Of a stretch of 64,000 bases of DNA, positions 55,191-64,000 are shown one piece after another; within the stretch, counting starts at the first letter, position 1; every line of letters begins with the position of its first letter. Both the position numbers and the translations under genes were made by a program. This DNA is from Cutibacterium namnetense (lineage in GTDB: Bacteria > Actinomycetota > Actinomycetes > Propionibacteriales > Propionibacteriaceae). Under the pieces are notes generated by a model that was not told where the DNA came from, made no database searches, and worked only from the letters and a program-made list of their open reading frames with translations. Location of the stretch: contig NZ_LWHO01000003.1 in NCBI RefSeq assembly GCF_001642025.1, positions 163,279 through 227,278 of the forward strand. The letters are read 5' to 3'.

Positions 55191-55862
55191 ATGTCAGTTC
55201 GACTCGTGGTTACTGACGATCATCCGATCATGCGGCAGGCTCTTGCCGGCTATTTCTCTCGTGTCGAGGAGATAGAGGTCGTCGGTCAGGCCACTAACGG
55301 TCGTGAAGCGGTCGAGCTCGTTGATCAGCTACTGCCCGACGTTGTCCTTATGGACCTCAAAATGCCTGAGATGGACGGTCTCACAGCTACCCGAATGATC
55401 GTCTCGCGCCATCCGTCCGTCCGCGTTGTTGCCCTCACGACCTTCGCCCGTCGGGATATCGTCGTCGAGGCCATCCTTGCTGGAGCTGCTGGCTATGTTC
55501 TCAAGGACTCTGAACCGGAGGCCGTCATCGCTGGAGTCCGCGCGGTCATGGCGGGCCAGGTGACAGTGTCTCCGGAGATTGCCCGCGGCGTCGTTGAGGC
55601 CTTTTCGGCTCGGCCCACCGGCGCGGGGGCCCATCAGGTTGATATGGCTCCGGTGGAGTTGTCCGATGCTGACGACGATGTTCTGAAACTTCTCGCTCAG
55701 GGGTTACCGAATGCTGCCATCGCGGATGAGCTGTGTCTCAGTGAGTCCGCGGTCAAGCAGCGCCTTCGCCATCTAGCAAAGAAACTGGGAGTGCGCAGTC
55801 GCCTTGAGGTTCTGGTGAGAGCATGCGAGCTGGGCCTGGTTACTCCCCGACTGCGTCGCTGA
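55191..55862 (+). CDS. LuxR/NarL-family response regulator
   Basis: DNA-binding regulator with a receiver domain (acidic pocket TDD at about 8-10, phospho-acceptor D55 in LMDLKMPEMDG, conserved Thr in ALTTF and Lys in YVLKDSE) and a C-terminal LuxR-type helix-turn-helix (VLKLLAQGLPNAAIADELCLSESAVKQRL). 223 residues. The ATG at 55,191 follows a perfect AAAGGAGGTG; upstream open codons are ignored. Probable partner of the kinase on the other strand. Confidence 0.92.
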   Translation: MSVRLVVTDDHPIMRQALAGYFSRVEEIEVVGQATNGREAVELVDQLLPDVVLMDLKMPEMDGLTATRMIVSRHPSVRVVALTTFARRDIVVEAILAGAAGYVLKDSEPEAVIAGVRAVMAGQVTVSPEIARGVVEAFSARPTGAGAHQVDMAPVELSDADDDVLKLLAQGLPNAAIADELCLSESAVKQRLRHLAKKLGVRSRLEVLVRACELGLVTPRLRR

Positions 55863-56279
55863 TTACGACACTGACCCGGTGCGCACTGCGGAGCATGCCG
55901 AACAAATCCCGAACAACTCCAGCTCGTGACCGGTCTCGCTAAACCCATACTTCGCGGCGATATCGCGAGCCCAGTCCTCCAGGATTTTCTCAGGCCCAAT
56001 CTCGACGGCTTTGCCACAATTGCGGCATACCAGGTGATGGTGGTGCGCTGAGGAGCACCGGCGATAGGTCATTTCGCCGTCTTCAGCGCGAATGGCATCG
56101 AGCTCTCCGTCCTCAGCCATGGTCTGCAAGTTCCGGTAGACGGTTGCCAGACCAACCTGATCTCCGCGTTCGCGCAGCTGATCATGGACCTGCTGGGCAG
56201 TGAGGAAGAACGACTCGTCGTCAAAGAGGGCACGAATGGCAAGGCGCTGTTTGGTCGTGCGCCGCCGATTCTCCACCAT
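55863..56279 (-). CDS. Fur-family metal regulator, probably Zur
   Basis: Metal-dependent repressor of 138 residues. The winged-helix part carries LTAQQVHDQLRERGDQVGLATVYRNLQ; the metal part has SAHHHHLVCRNCG and a second CSACS pair, forming the structural zinc site. The sequence is closer in style to actinobacterial Zur than to iron Fur, but the metal cannot be fixed by eye. The ATG at 56,279 follows GAGGTGATC. Its stop abuts the response-regulator gene (convergent). Confidence 0.85.
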   Translation of the reverse strand: MVENRRRTTKQRLAIRALFDDESFFLTAQQVHDQLRERGDQVGLATVYRNLQTMAEDGELDAIRAEDGEMTYRRCSSAHHHHLVCRNCGKAVEIGPEKILEDWARDIAAKYGFSETGHELELFGICSACSAVRTGSVS

Positions 56280-56448
56280 GATCACCTCACTGCCGGGGGT
56301 CAAACTAGGCCAAATGTACCGCAGCGGGTTGCGTATTTCCCAGCTGTCGTCTGCTGGCTGACGGTGTGGGCATGCGTCGTGTGATTACAGGTAGGCTAGT
56401 GAACGGCCTCGCCGCCCAGATATGCAATCCGTAGGCGGCGCTGCCCGC

Positions 56449-56471
56449 GTGGACACCATCCGGGTGTCCAC
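56449..56471 (+). promoter_or_regulatory. Stem-loop in glyS leader
   Basis: GTGGACACC, five-base loop, GGTGTCCAC: nine perfect pairs ending 31 nt before the glyS ATG. No U-run. Comparable in position to the hairpin before leuS. Confidence 0.5.
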
Positions 56472-56502
56472 TCCAATGAGGACTTGGAAGAAAGGGACGG
56501 CT

Positions 56503-57894
56503 ATGGCCTCCACTAGCACACTCGACAATGTCATCAATCTCTGTAAACGACGCGGATTCGTCTTCCCGTGTGGGGAGATCTATGGAGGTACACGCGCTGC
56601 GTGGGATTACGGCCCATTCGGCGTCGAGCTCAAGGAGAACATCAAGAGGCAGTGGTGGCGCTACATGGTCACTCGTCGCGATGACGTCGTTGGTCTTGAC
56701 TCCTCGGTTATCTTGCCCCGTGAAGTATGGGTAGCGTCTGGTCACGTCGGTGTGTTTAACGATCCACTGACGGAGTGTCTGTCGTGTCATAAGCGGATGC
56801 GTGCCGACCACCTGCAGGAGGGGCATGCTGCCAAGCATGGAATCGACGATCCGGATTCCATCCTGTTAGGGGAGATCAACTGCCCTAACTGTGGCAATAA
56901 GGGGCAGTGGACCGAGCCCCGTGATTTCAACATGATGCTTAAGACCTACCTCGGCCCTGTTGAGGATGAGTCGGGTCTGCACTACCTGCGTCCCGAGACT
57001 GCCCAGGGGATTTTCGTCAACTTCCAGAACGTGCTTACCAGTGCCCGCAAGAAGCCGCCGTTTGGCATCGCGCAGACTGGTAAATCGTTCCGCAATGAGA
57101 TCACACCTGGGAACTTCATCTTCCGCACCCGCGAGTTCGAGCAGATGGAGATGGAGTTCTTCGTCGAGCCCGGTACCGACGAGGAATGGCACCAGTACTG
57201 GATTGAGGCCCGCACTGCGTGGTACACCGGTCTCGGTATCGACCCGGAGAACCTGCGCCATTACGAGCATCCTAAAGAGAAACTCTCCCACTATTCGAAG
57301 CGCACCGTCGACATCGAGTACAAGTTCGGGTTTGCCGGGGCGGATTGGGGCGAGCTCGAGGGAATTGCTAACCGCACTGATTTCGATTTGGGCACCCATT
57401 CCAGGCACTCTGGCAAGGATCTGTCGTACTACGACCAGGCCAACAACAAGCGCTACCTGCCTTACGTCATTGAGCCAGCAGCTGGCTTGACTCGCTCTCT
57501 TATGGCCTTCATGGTGGATGCTTACACCGAGGACGAGGCACCTAACGCCAAAGGTGGGGTCGACAAGCGCACCGTGCTTAAGCTGGATCCGCGTCTTTCT
57601 CCGGTCAAGGTTGCGGTGCTACCGCTGAGCCGCAATTCCGACTTGTCGCCTAAGGCCCGTGATCTTGCTGCCCGTCTTCGTGAGCATTGGAACGTTGACT
57701 TTGACGATGCCCAGGCCATTGGCAAGCGCTACCGTCGCCAGGATGAGATCGGTACCCCGTTCTGTGTCACCGTCGACTTCGACTCCCTCGAGGATGGCGC
57801 CGTGACGGTGCGTGAGCGCGACACCATGGCTCAGCAGCGTGTCAGCATCGACAAGGTTGAGGAATACCTCGGCGGCAAACTGCTCGGCTGTTGA
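56503..57894 (+). CDS. glyS: Glycyl-tRNA synthetase, dimeric type
   Basis: Class II synthetase of the single-chain alpha2 type used by actinobacteria and eukaryotes. Motifs: [21 protein letters not shown] near the N-terminus, [13 protein letters not shown] (motif 2 region), [25 protein letters not shown], and [10 protein letters not shown] in motif 3. 463 residues. The ATG at 56,503 has AAAGGGA upstream; 27 further upstream codons are open but lie across the leader hairpin. Confidence 0.96.
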   Translation: MASTSTLDNVINLCKRRGFVFPCGEIYGGTRAAWDYGPFGVELKENIKRQWWRYMVTRRDDVVGLDSSVILPREVWVASGHVGVFNDPLTECLSCHKRMRADHLQEGHAAKHGIDDPDSILLGEINCPNCGNKGQWTEPRDFNMMLKTYLGPVEDESGLHYLRPETAQGIFVNFQNVLTSARKKPPFGIAQTGKSFRNEITPGNFIFRTREFEQMEMEFFVEPGTDEEWHQYWIEARTAWYTGLGIDPENLRHYEHPKEKLSHYSKRTVDIEYKFGFAGADWGELEGIANRTDFDLGTHSRHSGKDLSYYDQANNKRYLPYVIEPAAGLTRSLMAFMVDAYTEDEAPNAKGGVDKRTVLKLDPRLSPVKVAVLPLSRNSDLSPKARDLAARLREHWNVDFDDAQAIGKRYRRQDEIGTPFCVTVDFDSLEDGAVTVRERDTMAQQRVSIDKVEEYLGGKLLGC

Positions 57895-57932
57895 TTCGCT
57901 AACCCGTTTGTGCACGACGGCATTTCTGCACG

Positions 57933-57971
57933 CCGGGGTCGGGGCGCTCACGAGGAGTACCCCGACCCCGG
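57933..57971 (+). terminator. Terminator hairpin after glyS
   Basis: CCGGGGTCGGGG and its perfect complement (12 pairs, all but two G-C) around a 15-base loop, 38 bases after the glyS stop. No U-run, as in many actinobacterial terminators. Confidence 0.75.
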
Positions 57972-58033
57972 TGTCGTTGAGGAAAACATCATCCTTTAAG
58001 CTGGCTACGTAGCAGCGAAAGGGTGATGACTCC

Positions 58034-58804
58034 ATGAGCGTGCCTGACGTTCGAGAACGCCGTGACCTCCAACGTAGGGGGGATGCCGTAGCGGTTCGTG
58101 CGCGTAGCGCGGCACGTCCGTCCAATGTCACATTGAAGTTAATCATGGCTATTACGGGGACGATCTTTGCGTTATTCGTCTTCGTTCATATGGTCGGAAA
58201 TTTGAAGGCCTTTATGGGGCCTGGTGACTACAACGCCTACGCCGAGTTCCTCCGCACCGTGTTGTACCCGCTATTTCCCGTCGGTGGGGTTTTGTGGTGC
58301 TGCCGGATTGTTTTGCTCGTGTGCTTGGTCTTGCATGTGTGGGCCGGCTTGACGATCTGGGTGAGGGGGCGACGAGCACGCGGCAAGTATTCCCGGCACA
58401 GTATGAAGGCGTTGGGCTGGGGAGCCCGCACAATGGTGCTGTCAGGACTCATCATTCTGGCCTTCGTTGTGGTGCACATCCTTGATCTAACTTTGGGTAT
58501 GGGCGTGCAGTCCTCGTCCTTCCGGGCGCCAGTTAATGAGGGAACGCCCGATATCCACATCACCGCATACCAGAACCTCGTCGCCAGTCTGTCGCGTCCG
58601 TGGATGGCGATCTTTTACACCGTCGTCATGATCATCGTTGGGTTGCACATCGCCCAAGGCGTACGCAATACCATCAATGATTTCGGCGGTACAGGACGCC
58701 GACTGCGCGCTATTTGGACGGCGATTGGCCTCCTCATCGCGCTGGCCATTGTGGTGTGCAACGGCGCACTTCCTATGCTCATTCTTGCCGGGGTGATCTC
58801 ATGA
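58034..58804 (+). CDS. sdhC: Succinate dehydrogenase cytochrome b subunit
   Basis: Membrane anchor of complex II with five predicted helices and several conserved histidines suited to heme b ligation (FVHMVGN, LVLHVWAG, VVHILDLTLG, GLHIAQGVRN). 256 residues; the five-helix, single-subunit form matches type B enzymes like that of Bacillus that often couple to menaquinone. This agrees with the menaquinone genes in the window. First gene of the sdhCAB operon. Confidence 0.93.
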   Translation: MSVPDVRERRDLQRRGDAVAVRARSAARPSNVTLKLIMAITGTIFALFVFVHMVGNLKAFMGPGDYNAYAEFLRTVLYPLFPVGGVLWCCRIVLLVCLVLHVWAGLTIWVRGRRARGKYSRHSMKALGWGARTMVLSGLIILAFVVVHILDLTLGMGVQSSSFRAPVNEGTPDIHITAYQNLVASLSRPWMAIFYTVVMIIVGLHIAQGVRNTINDFGGTGRRLRAIWTAIGLLIALAIVVCNGALPMLILAGVIS

Positions 58805-60933
58805 ATAACTGGATCGAGGCCGTCAAGAAGCCTCTCGAGATGATGACCGGGCGCCATGAGGACGAGAAGTCCGAGGAGCTCGGCGCTGACCTGGTGAAAT
58901 CCGAACAGCACCAGCCCAAACGAGCCGAATCGTCGTCGGTGGCGAGACGAGCTGTCAAGGGTCCCAAAGCCCGCGACACCCTTGGCCCGGCACAGAAGAA
59001 GGCCGGTTACCTCGTCGGTGACGAACTAGACGGTAAGGCTCCCGAAGGGGACCCGCTTACCGCGTGGACCCGTCGTCAAAGCGAGTACAAACTCGTCAAT
59101 CCTGCGAACCGTCGCAAAATGAATGTCATTGTGGTGGGAACCGGCCTATCTGGTTCCGGGGTAGCCGCAACTCTCGGCCAGCTCGGCTACCACGTTGACG
59201 CTTTTTGCTTCCACGATTCCCCGCGTCGAGCCCACTCGGTGGCTGCTCAGGGAGGTATCAACGCCGCACGTGCTCGCAAGGTCGATGGCGATTCCCTTAA
59301 GAGGTTCGTCAAGGACACCGTCAAAGGTGGTGACTATCGGGGCCGAGAGGCCGACGTCGTTCGACTGGGCACCGAGTCGGTGCGAGTTATTGACCACATG
59401 TACGCCATCGGCGCGCCGTTCGCCCGAGAATATGGCGGTCAGTTGGCTACCCGATCCTTTGGCGGCGTACAGGTTTCGCGCACCTATTACACCCGCGGTG
59501 AGACTGGTCAGCAGCTCGAAGTAGCCTGCTCTCAGGCTCTGCAAGCACAAATTGATGCCGGTTCGGTGACGATGCACAATCGCACCGAGATGCTCGACCT
59601 CATCGTTGCCGACGGCAAGGCTCAGGGCATCGTCACCCGCGACCTTCTCACCGGTGAGATCAAGGCATGGACAGCCCACGTCGTCATCCTGTGCACCGGC
59701 GGATACGGATCGGTGTACCACTGGTCCACCTTGGCCAAGGGGTCTAACGCCACCGCGACATGGCGCGCCCACCGTCAAGGTGCATACTTTGCCAGCCCCT
59801 GCTTCGTGCAGTTCCACCCGACCGCCCTGCCAGTCAGTTCGCACTGGCAGTCCAAGACGACCCTCATGAGTGAGTCGTTGCGCAACGATGGCCGAATCTG
59901 GGTGCCAAAGAAAGCTGGCGACGACCGTCCGGCTAATGACATCCCGGAAGAAGAGCGCGACTACTACCTGGAGCGCAAGTACCCGGCTTTCGGAAACCTG
60001 ACGCCGCGCGACGTCGCCTCCCGTAACGCCCGGACCCAGATCGAGAGCGGCCACGGAGTTGGCCCGCTCAAAAACTCGGTGTATCTGGACTTCCGCGACG
60101 CAATTCAGCGTCTAGGAAAGAAGACCATCGCGGAACGCTATGGCAACTTGTTCGACATGTACCTCGACGCGACGGGGGAGAACCCCTACGAGGTGCCCAT
60201 GCGCATCGCCCCAGGAGCCCATTTCACGATGGGCGGTCTGTGGGTTGACTATGACCAGATGAGTACTATCCCAGGTTTGTTCGTCGGTGGTGAGGCGTCA
60301 AATAACTACCACGGCGCGAATCGCTTGGGAGCCAACTCTTTGCTGTCGGCCAGTGTTGACGGGTGGTTCACCTTGCCGCTAACGGTGCCGAACTACCTGG
60401 CCGGATTCGTCGGAAAGCCCGTACTACCCCTGGATGCCCCCGAGGTCAGCGCAGCCATTGAGAGGGTGCAGGAGCGTACTGATGCCTTGCTCAACTGCGG
60501 TGGAACGCATCGTCCGGAGTGGTTCCACCGCAAGCTTGGCGACATCCTCTACGAGGGGTGCGGGGTCTCCCGCGATGAAGCCGGACTACTTGACGCTTTA
60601 ACGAAGGTGCGCGAGTTACGTGAGGAGTTCTGGCGCGACGTCAAGGTGGTCGGATCGGGCACCCGACTCAATCAGGAACTCGAGAAAGCCGGTCGAGTGG
60701 CCGACTTCATTGAGCTCGGCGAGGTCATGATCCTCGATGCCCTGGATCGCCGGGAATCGGCCGGTGCGCACTTCCGTAGCGAGTACGCCACCGAAGCCGG
60801 TGAAGCCAAACGCAATGACGATGATTGGTGTGCGGTTTCGGCGTGGGAGACACGGCCTGACGGTACCCAGGTGCGGCATAGCGAGCCGTTGTCGTTCTCG
60901 TTGATCGATCTGCAGGTGAGGGATTACCGATGA
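58801..60933 (+). CDS. sdhA: Succinate dehydrogenase/fumarate reductase flavoprotein
   Basis: Catalytic subunit that oxidises succinate or reduces fumarate. The FAD fold begins GTGLSGSG at about residue 116; the covalent-FAD His is in AHSVAAQGGINAA; substrate-site segments include FVQFHPTALP and GGLWVDYDQMSTIPGLFVGGEASN. 710 residues, about 60-100 more than most homologues owing to a Lys/Glu-rich N-terminal extension. The ATG overlaps the sdhC stop (ATGA). Confidence 0.95.
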   Translation: MNNWIEAVKKPLEMMTGRHEDEKSEELGADLVKSEQHQPKRAESSSVARRAVKGPKARDTLGPAQKKAGYLVGDELDGKAPEGDPLTAWTRRQSEYKLVNPANRRKMNVIVVGTGLSGSGVAATLGQLGYHVDAFCFHDSPRRAHSVAAQGGINAARARKVDGDSLKRFVKDTVKGGDYRGREADVVRLGTESVRVIDHMYAIGAPFAREYGGQLATRSFGGVQVSRTYYTRGETGQQLEVACSQALQAQIDAGSVTMHNRTEMLDLIVADGKAQGIVTRDLLTGEIKAWTAHVVILCTGGYGSVYHWSTLAKGSNATATWRAHRQGAYFASPCFVQFHPTALPVSSHWQSKTTLMSESLRNDGRIWVPKKAGDDRPANDIPEEERDYYLERKYPAFGNLTPRDVASRNARTQIESGHGVGPLKNSVYLDFRDAIQRLGKKTIAERYGNLFDMYLDATGENPYEVPMRIAPGAHFTMGGLWVDYDQMSTIPGLFVGGEASNNYHGANRLGANSLLSASVDGWFTLPLTVPNYLAGFVGKPVLPLDAPEVSAAIERVQERTDALLNCGGTHRPEWFHRKLGDILYEGCGVSRDEAGLLDALTKVRELREEFWRDVKVVGSGTRLNQELEKAGRVADFIELGEVMILDALDRRESAGAHFRSEYATEAGEAKRNDDDWCAVSAWETRPDGTQVRHSEPLSFSLIDLQVRDYR

Positions 60934-61688
60934 GGGTGGAACTGGACATCTGGCGTCAGGACGGTCCCGACGCCCAAGGATATTTTGAGCACCACGTTGT
61001 CGAGGACGCCGAGCCCGAGTGGAGCTTGCTGGAGTTGCTTGACCGGCTCAATGATCAGATCGTCGAGAATGACGGTGATCCGATCGTTTTCGAGTCTGAT
61101 TGTCGTGAGGGAGTGTGCGGGTGCTGTGGGTTTGTCGTCAATGGCAAGCCTCATGGTCCGTTGCCGAATACCCCGGCGTGTCGTCAGCATCTGAGGGCGT
61201 TCCCCAACATCACCCACTTCAAGATCGAGCCATTCCGCTCGGCCGCCTTCCCGGTTATCCGTGACCTGGTCATCGACCGTACCAGCATGGATCACCTGGT
61301 ACAGGCCGGCGGAACGGTCGACGTTATGACGGGCACGGCCCCGGATGCTGATTCGGTGCCGCAGCCGCATGCCGAGGCTGAGCAAGCTCTCGACTTCGCA
61401 TCGTGTATTGGGTGTGGAGCGTGCGTGGCGGCTTGCCCGAATGGAGCGGCGATGCTTTTCGCCGGCGCGAAGCTCTCGCACCTGGCGATGATGCCGCAGG
61501 GGCGGCAGGAGCGCTCGAAGCGGGCGCGACGCATGATCAACGCCCTCGATGAGGAGTTCGGGCCGTGTTCCCTGTACGGCGAGTGCGTTGAGGCTTGCCC
61601 AGTGAGCATTCCGCTGGTGGCCGTTGCCCGGGTCAACCGGGAGCGTTGGCGTGCCGGGTTCCGGGGAGCGCGCAGTAAGGACAACTGA
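60930..61688 (+). CDS. sdhB: Succinate dehydrogenase iron-sulfur subunit
   Basis: Carries electrons from FAD to quinone. The 2Fe-2S ligands are in CREGVCGCCG and the following TPAC; cysteine clusters for the 4Fe-4S and 3Fe-4S centres are CIGCGACVAACPNGA and CSLYGECVEACPVSIP. 252 residues. Overlaps sdhA by four bases and ends the operon, followed by a hairpin. Confidence 0.96.
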   Translation: MRVELDIWRQDGPDAQGYFEHHVVEDAEPEWSLLELLDRLNDQIVENDGDPIVFESDCREGVCGCCGFVVNGKPHGPLPNTPACRQHLRAFPNITHFKIEPFRSAAFPVIRDLVIDRTSMDHLVQAGGTVDVMTGTAPDADSVPQPHAEAEQALDFASCIGCGACVAACPNGAAMLFAGAKLSHLAMMPQGRQERSKRARRMINALDEEFGPCSLYGECVEACPVSIPLVAVARVNRERWRAGFRGARSKDN

Positions 61689-61772
61689 GCGCTTGGTTGA
61701 CGGTGTCGCACTGAACCACGACAACCTCACACCTGTGGGATCGAACTGCGCCGGCCGCAGCCGTCAGAGACC

Positions 61773-61792
61773 CGGCCACGGCAATGTGGCCG
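61773..61792. terminator. Hairpin between sdhB and namZ-like gene
   Basis: CGGCCAC, six bases, GTGGCCG, with flanking CAGAG/CTCTG able to extend the stem past a small internal loop. It lies between convergent genes and may serve both. Confidence 0.55.
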
Positions 61793-61876
61793 TCCTCTGG
61801 CGGATTTCACCCGATGCCACTATGAGGTGGCGGACCCCTTCGCGATGCTGAAGCCGGGACCGCGCGGCAAGGCGTC

Positions 61877-63163
61877 CTAGTACCGCAGGTAAGGCTGACG
61901 CTGGCGCAGCCACTGACACTCGTCGCGCTGCCAGCCGCTGGTGATCCTCTCGGCCGAGGAATTGCCCACTAGGTGGGTGCGAAAGTCCGTCGTCCCGGTG
62001 ATGAGGTCCAACCACTGCCATGGGTACTTGTCCCATGTGACCTTCCGGGATGCGAACTTTGGATAAAGATCGCGCGCTGCGCACAGCATGTGAGCGGCTA
62101 CCTCGGGCGCATTGAGACGCTCTGGTTCTGTCAAATGAACCTGAACGCCACCATTGATGGCGCCGACATTCTTGCTGGTGGTAGGACAAAAGTACGCTTC
62201 CCGGAACCGTACCCCGCCGAGGCCCCTCTCGTTGAGGCGATCAGCCCAGTGATGATCGGCCCACGGGGCACCGATAAGCTCGAACGGGTGAGTGGTTCCG
62301 CGCCCTTCACTCATGTTAGTGGCCTCGAAGAGCCCAGTTCCCGGATAGATCAGCGCAGTGTCCGGGGTGGGCATGTTAGGGGAGGGAGGCACCCAGGGTA
62401 GCCCGGTCTCGCTCCACAGACCTCCGCTCCACTCCTTCATCTCGACGATGTTGAGGTTTCGCAGAGTGGCCGCCTCATTCTCGTGCGGAAGGAACTTGTC
62501 GGCGAAGAAAGCGGCCAACTCACCGACGGTCATACCGTGCTGCATGAGGATGGGACGAAGACCTACTCCCGAGGCGTACTTCATGTCGAGCATGGGTCCA
62601 CGTGCGGTACGGCCGATCGGATTGGGGCGGTCCAGGACGATAAAGCGGATTCCGCCGATCTGAGCTGCTCCGCGCATTGCCTGGTACATCGTCCAGATGT
62701 AGGTGTAAAAGCGGACTCCAACGTCCTGGATGTCGAACAGGACGGTGTCGACCCTCGTCCTGCTGAATAGCTTGGCGAAGGCCTTATCGTCGGCTCCATA
62801 GGCGTCATACACCATGATTCCAGTACGAGCATCCTTTGCTGTCTGCTCGCTTTCACCGGCTGGGGATGACCCACGAAACCCATGCTCTGGGCCGAAGACA
62901 GCGACTACGTTGACCCCGTGGTCGTGCATGTGGTCGACGATGTGGGAGAAGTCGTCAAGGACTCCGGTTGGATTTGTGATGACACCGACACGGCGACCCT
63001 TGAGGAAGCTCCATCGGTCCTCGGCACAGAGCTGAGCCCCGGTGCGCACCTGGTGATGCCGATGTCCGGCCCCGTGCTTGGCCACGGCCTCTGGTTTGGC
63101 AAGCGGAACGGCCATGGCACCTAAACCGTTCGCTGCCACGAAGGCGCGACGCGATATCTCCAT
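61877..63163 (-). CDS. DUF1343/NamZ-type exo-N-acetylmuramidase, Tat-exported
   Basis: Family named from NamZ (GH171), which cleaves terminal N-acetylmuramic acid from peptidoglycan fragments. 428 residues. The N-terminus MEISRRAFVAANGLGAMAVP is a twin-arginine signal (SRRAF plus hydrophobic core). The body has the family motifs VGVITNPTGV, VFGPEHGFRG, VLFDIQDVGVRFYTYIWTM, VLDRPNPIG, EGRGTTHPFELIGAPW and the C-terminal WDKYPWQWLDLITG. It probably acts outside the membrane in cell-wall turnover. The ATG has GAGGAAG upstream. Confidence 0.86.
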   Translation of the reverse strand: MEISRRAFVAANGLGAMAVPLAKPEAVAKHGAGHRHHQVRTGAQLCAEDRWSFLKGRRVGVITNPTGVLDDFSHIVDHMHDHGVNVVAVFGPEHGFRGSSPAGESEQTAKDARTGIMVYDAYGADDKAFAKLFSRTRVDTVLFDIQDVGVRFYTYIWTMYQAMRGAAQIGGIRFIVLDRPNPIGRTARGPMLDMKYASGVGLRPILMQHGMTVGELAAFFADKFLPHENEAATLRNLNIVEMKEWSGGLWSETGLPWVPPSPNMPTPDTALIYPGTGLFEATNMSEGRGTTHPFELIGAPWADHHWADRLNERGLGGVRFREAYFCPTTSKNVGAINGGVQVHLTEPERLNAPEVAAHMLCAARDLYPKFASRKVTWDKYPWQWLDLITGTTDFRTHLVGNSSAERITSGWQRDECQWLRQRQPYLRY

Positions 63164-63221
63164 GACGATTCTTCCTCGGTAACGACGTCGATAGGGCGGG
63201 ACAAGCTGACAGAAAATGAGC

Positions 63222-64000
63222 TCAACAGGTTCGCGCTGCGCTACGGCGAACCTGCAGACCGGTGAGGATCATCTGAGCCCCCAGACATGCTCCGACGCCT
63301 TCGCCAGCGCGCATCCGCAACTCCATGAGGGCCTCCAATCCCAATTCAGCTAGCACACTCTGATGGGCGTGTTCTCGTGATGCGTGCGAAGCGACGAGCC
63401 AGCCGTGGAGACCCGGCGAGAACTTAGTCGCGATGAGGGCTGCGACGCTGGTAGCCAGACCATCAAGAACGACCGGGGAGCCGGCCTCGGCTGCACCCAG
63501 GCACACACCTGCCAGGACAGCGAACTCGGGGCCTCCCAAAGCGGCAAGAAGATGCTCGGGGTCGCCGGCTTCGGCGTGGGTACGGGTCAGAGCAGCCTTG
63601 ATGACCTCGGCCTTGCGTTCCACCATGGCGGTGTCGCTTCCAGCCCCCAAGCCGACGGCCTCTTTGGGGTCCAACCCGGTCAAAGCACAGGCCAAAGCTG
63701 TGGCGACAGTGGTGTTACCGACCCCGACCTCGCCGAGACATACCAGTCCCGCCTCGGACGCCTCTATACCCAGGGCCCGCCCATCACGTAGTAGTGCATC
63801 GACCTGGGCTGGGGTCATGGCGTCAGCGTGGTAGAGGTCACCACGCTCTCCGAAGATGCGGACGGACCTGGCACCTTTGACCGGCTGAGCCACCCCAGCG
63901 TCGACGACAACATGGGACAGCCCGGCGGCAGCAGCAGTGGTGACGCCCAGCCCAGTCCCGGCGACGGAGGCAGCCATGACGTCGTGGGTCACCGAGGCAT
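63222..64000 (-). CDS. cobT: Nicotinate-nucleotide-dimethylbenzimidazole phosphoribosyltransferase (partial)
   Basis: Makes alpha-ribazole phosphate for the lower ligand of vitamin B12. Only the C-terminal 259 residues or so are in the window; the frame runs off the right edge. Visible motifs: VAGTGLGVTTAAAAGLSHVVVDAGV, GEVGVGNTT, and the C-terminal RMRAGEGVGACLGAQMI with the catalytic Glu. It fits a cobalamin-making propionibacterium. Confidence 0.92.
   Translation of the reverse strand, partial: ASVTHDVMAASVAGTGLGVTTAAAAGLSHVVVDAGVAQPVKGARSVRIFGERGDLYHADAMTPAQVDALLRDGRALGIEASEAGLVCLGEVGVGNTTVATALACALTGLDPKEAVGLGAGSDTAMVERKAEVIKAALTRTHAEAGDPEHLLAALGGPEFAVLAGVCLGAAEAGSPVVLDGLATSVAALIATKFSPGLHGWLVASHASREHAHQSVLAELGLEALMELRMRAGEGVGACLGAQMILTGLQVRRSAARTC

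Noticed and set aside
63184-63221. Possible cobalamin riboswitch near cobT
   Set aside because: The sequence lies downstream of cobT on its strand and is far too short; the true cobT leader is outside the window.
1-64000. CRISPR arrays, tRNA or rRNA genes, prophage and insertion sequences
   Set aside because: Intergenic gaps are short; no regularly spaced repeats, cloverleaf with a GGTTCGAATCC-type arm, integrase or transposase frame was seen. A tRNAscan or ISfinder run would settle this.

Overview
The window is chromosomal DNA from an actinobacterium, most likely Cutibacterium (Propionibacterium) acnes or a close relative. This is inferred from gene content and protein flavour: GTG/TTG starts, roughly 60% G+C by eye, dimeric GlyQS, DUF3097, a SdhCAB operon, CobT, and the comEA-comEC-holA-rpsT-lepA and hrcA-dnaJ-rsmE-phoH-ybeY-era-recO-uppS gene orders. 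No search was run, so the species is an inference. Most of the window is core housekeeping DNA with short gaps. I found no tRNA, rRNA, CRISPR array, prophage or intact insertion sequence.

Layout. 1-9.4 kb: leuS, comEA-comEC, a DEAD/DEAH helicase, holA and rpsT. 9.4-11.3 kb: an amylosucrase-like GH13 protein that lacks the usual acid/base glutamate. 11.4-20.8 kb: lepA, then menaquinone genes (menC-menD on +; menF, menE and menB on -), interrupted by a secreted alpha/beta hydrolase whose upstream region holds three perfect inverted repeats. 20.8-22.8 kb: a rhomboid protease and a gene graveyard with a frameshifted, internally deleted acetyl-CoA synthetase and another decayed reading frame. 22.8-29.5 kb: hemW, DUF3097, hisN-like, an MBL hydrolase, then a CIRCE operator with hrcA-dnaJ-rsmE. 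29.5-33 kb: a mannitol-type PTS EIICBA with a zinc dehydrogenase, and DoxX. 33-42.5 kb: RecQ fused to a phosphoribosyltransferase-like end, a beta-helix protein, a DMT exporter, tgt with a queuosine-precursor transporter, a prolyl iminopeptidase, and a kinase-like/unknown pair. 42.5-46.4 kb: phoH-ybeY-CBS protein-era.

46.4-50.9 kb is the main accessory island. Next to era, the 3' halves of an amidohydrolase gene and of leuA are joined head to head at about 46,760, as one deletion would leave them. Beyond them lies a lower-G+C four-gene minus-strand cassette: a small Sec-secreted protein, an ABC ATPase with an in-frame stop whose downstream frame still reads as the missing ATPase end, and two membrane proteins. 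All are linked by short overlaps. I regard this as the best candidate for an undescribed system, probably a bacteriocin-like or signalling peptide with its transporter or immunity ABC proteins.

50.9-64 kb: uppS, a GAP-family membrane protein, recO, then a histidine kinase and a response regulator flanking a 63-residue secreted peptide with two cysteines (a possible peptide signalling circuit), a Fur/Zur regulator, glyS, sdhCAB, a Tat-exported NamZ-like muramidase and the 3' part of cobT running off the window.
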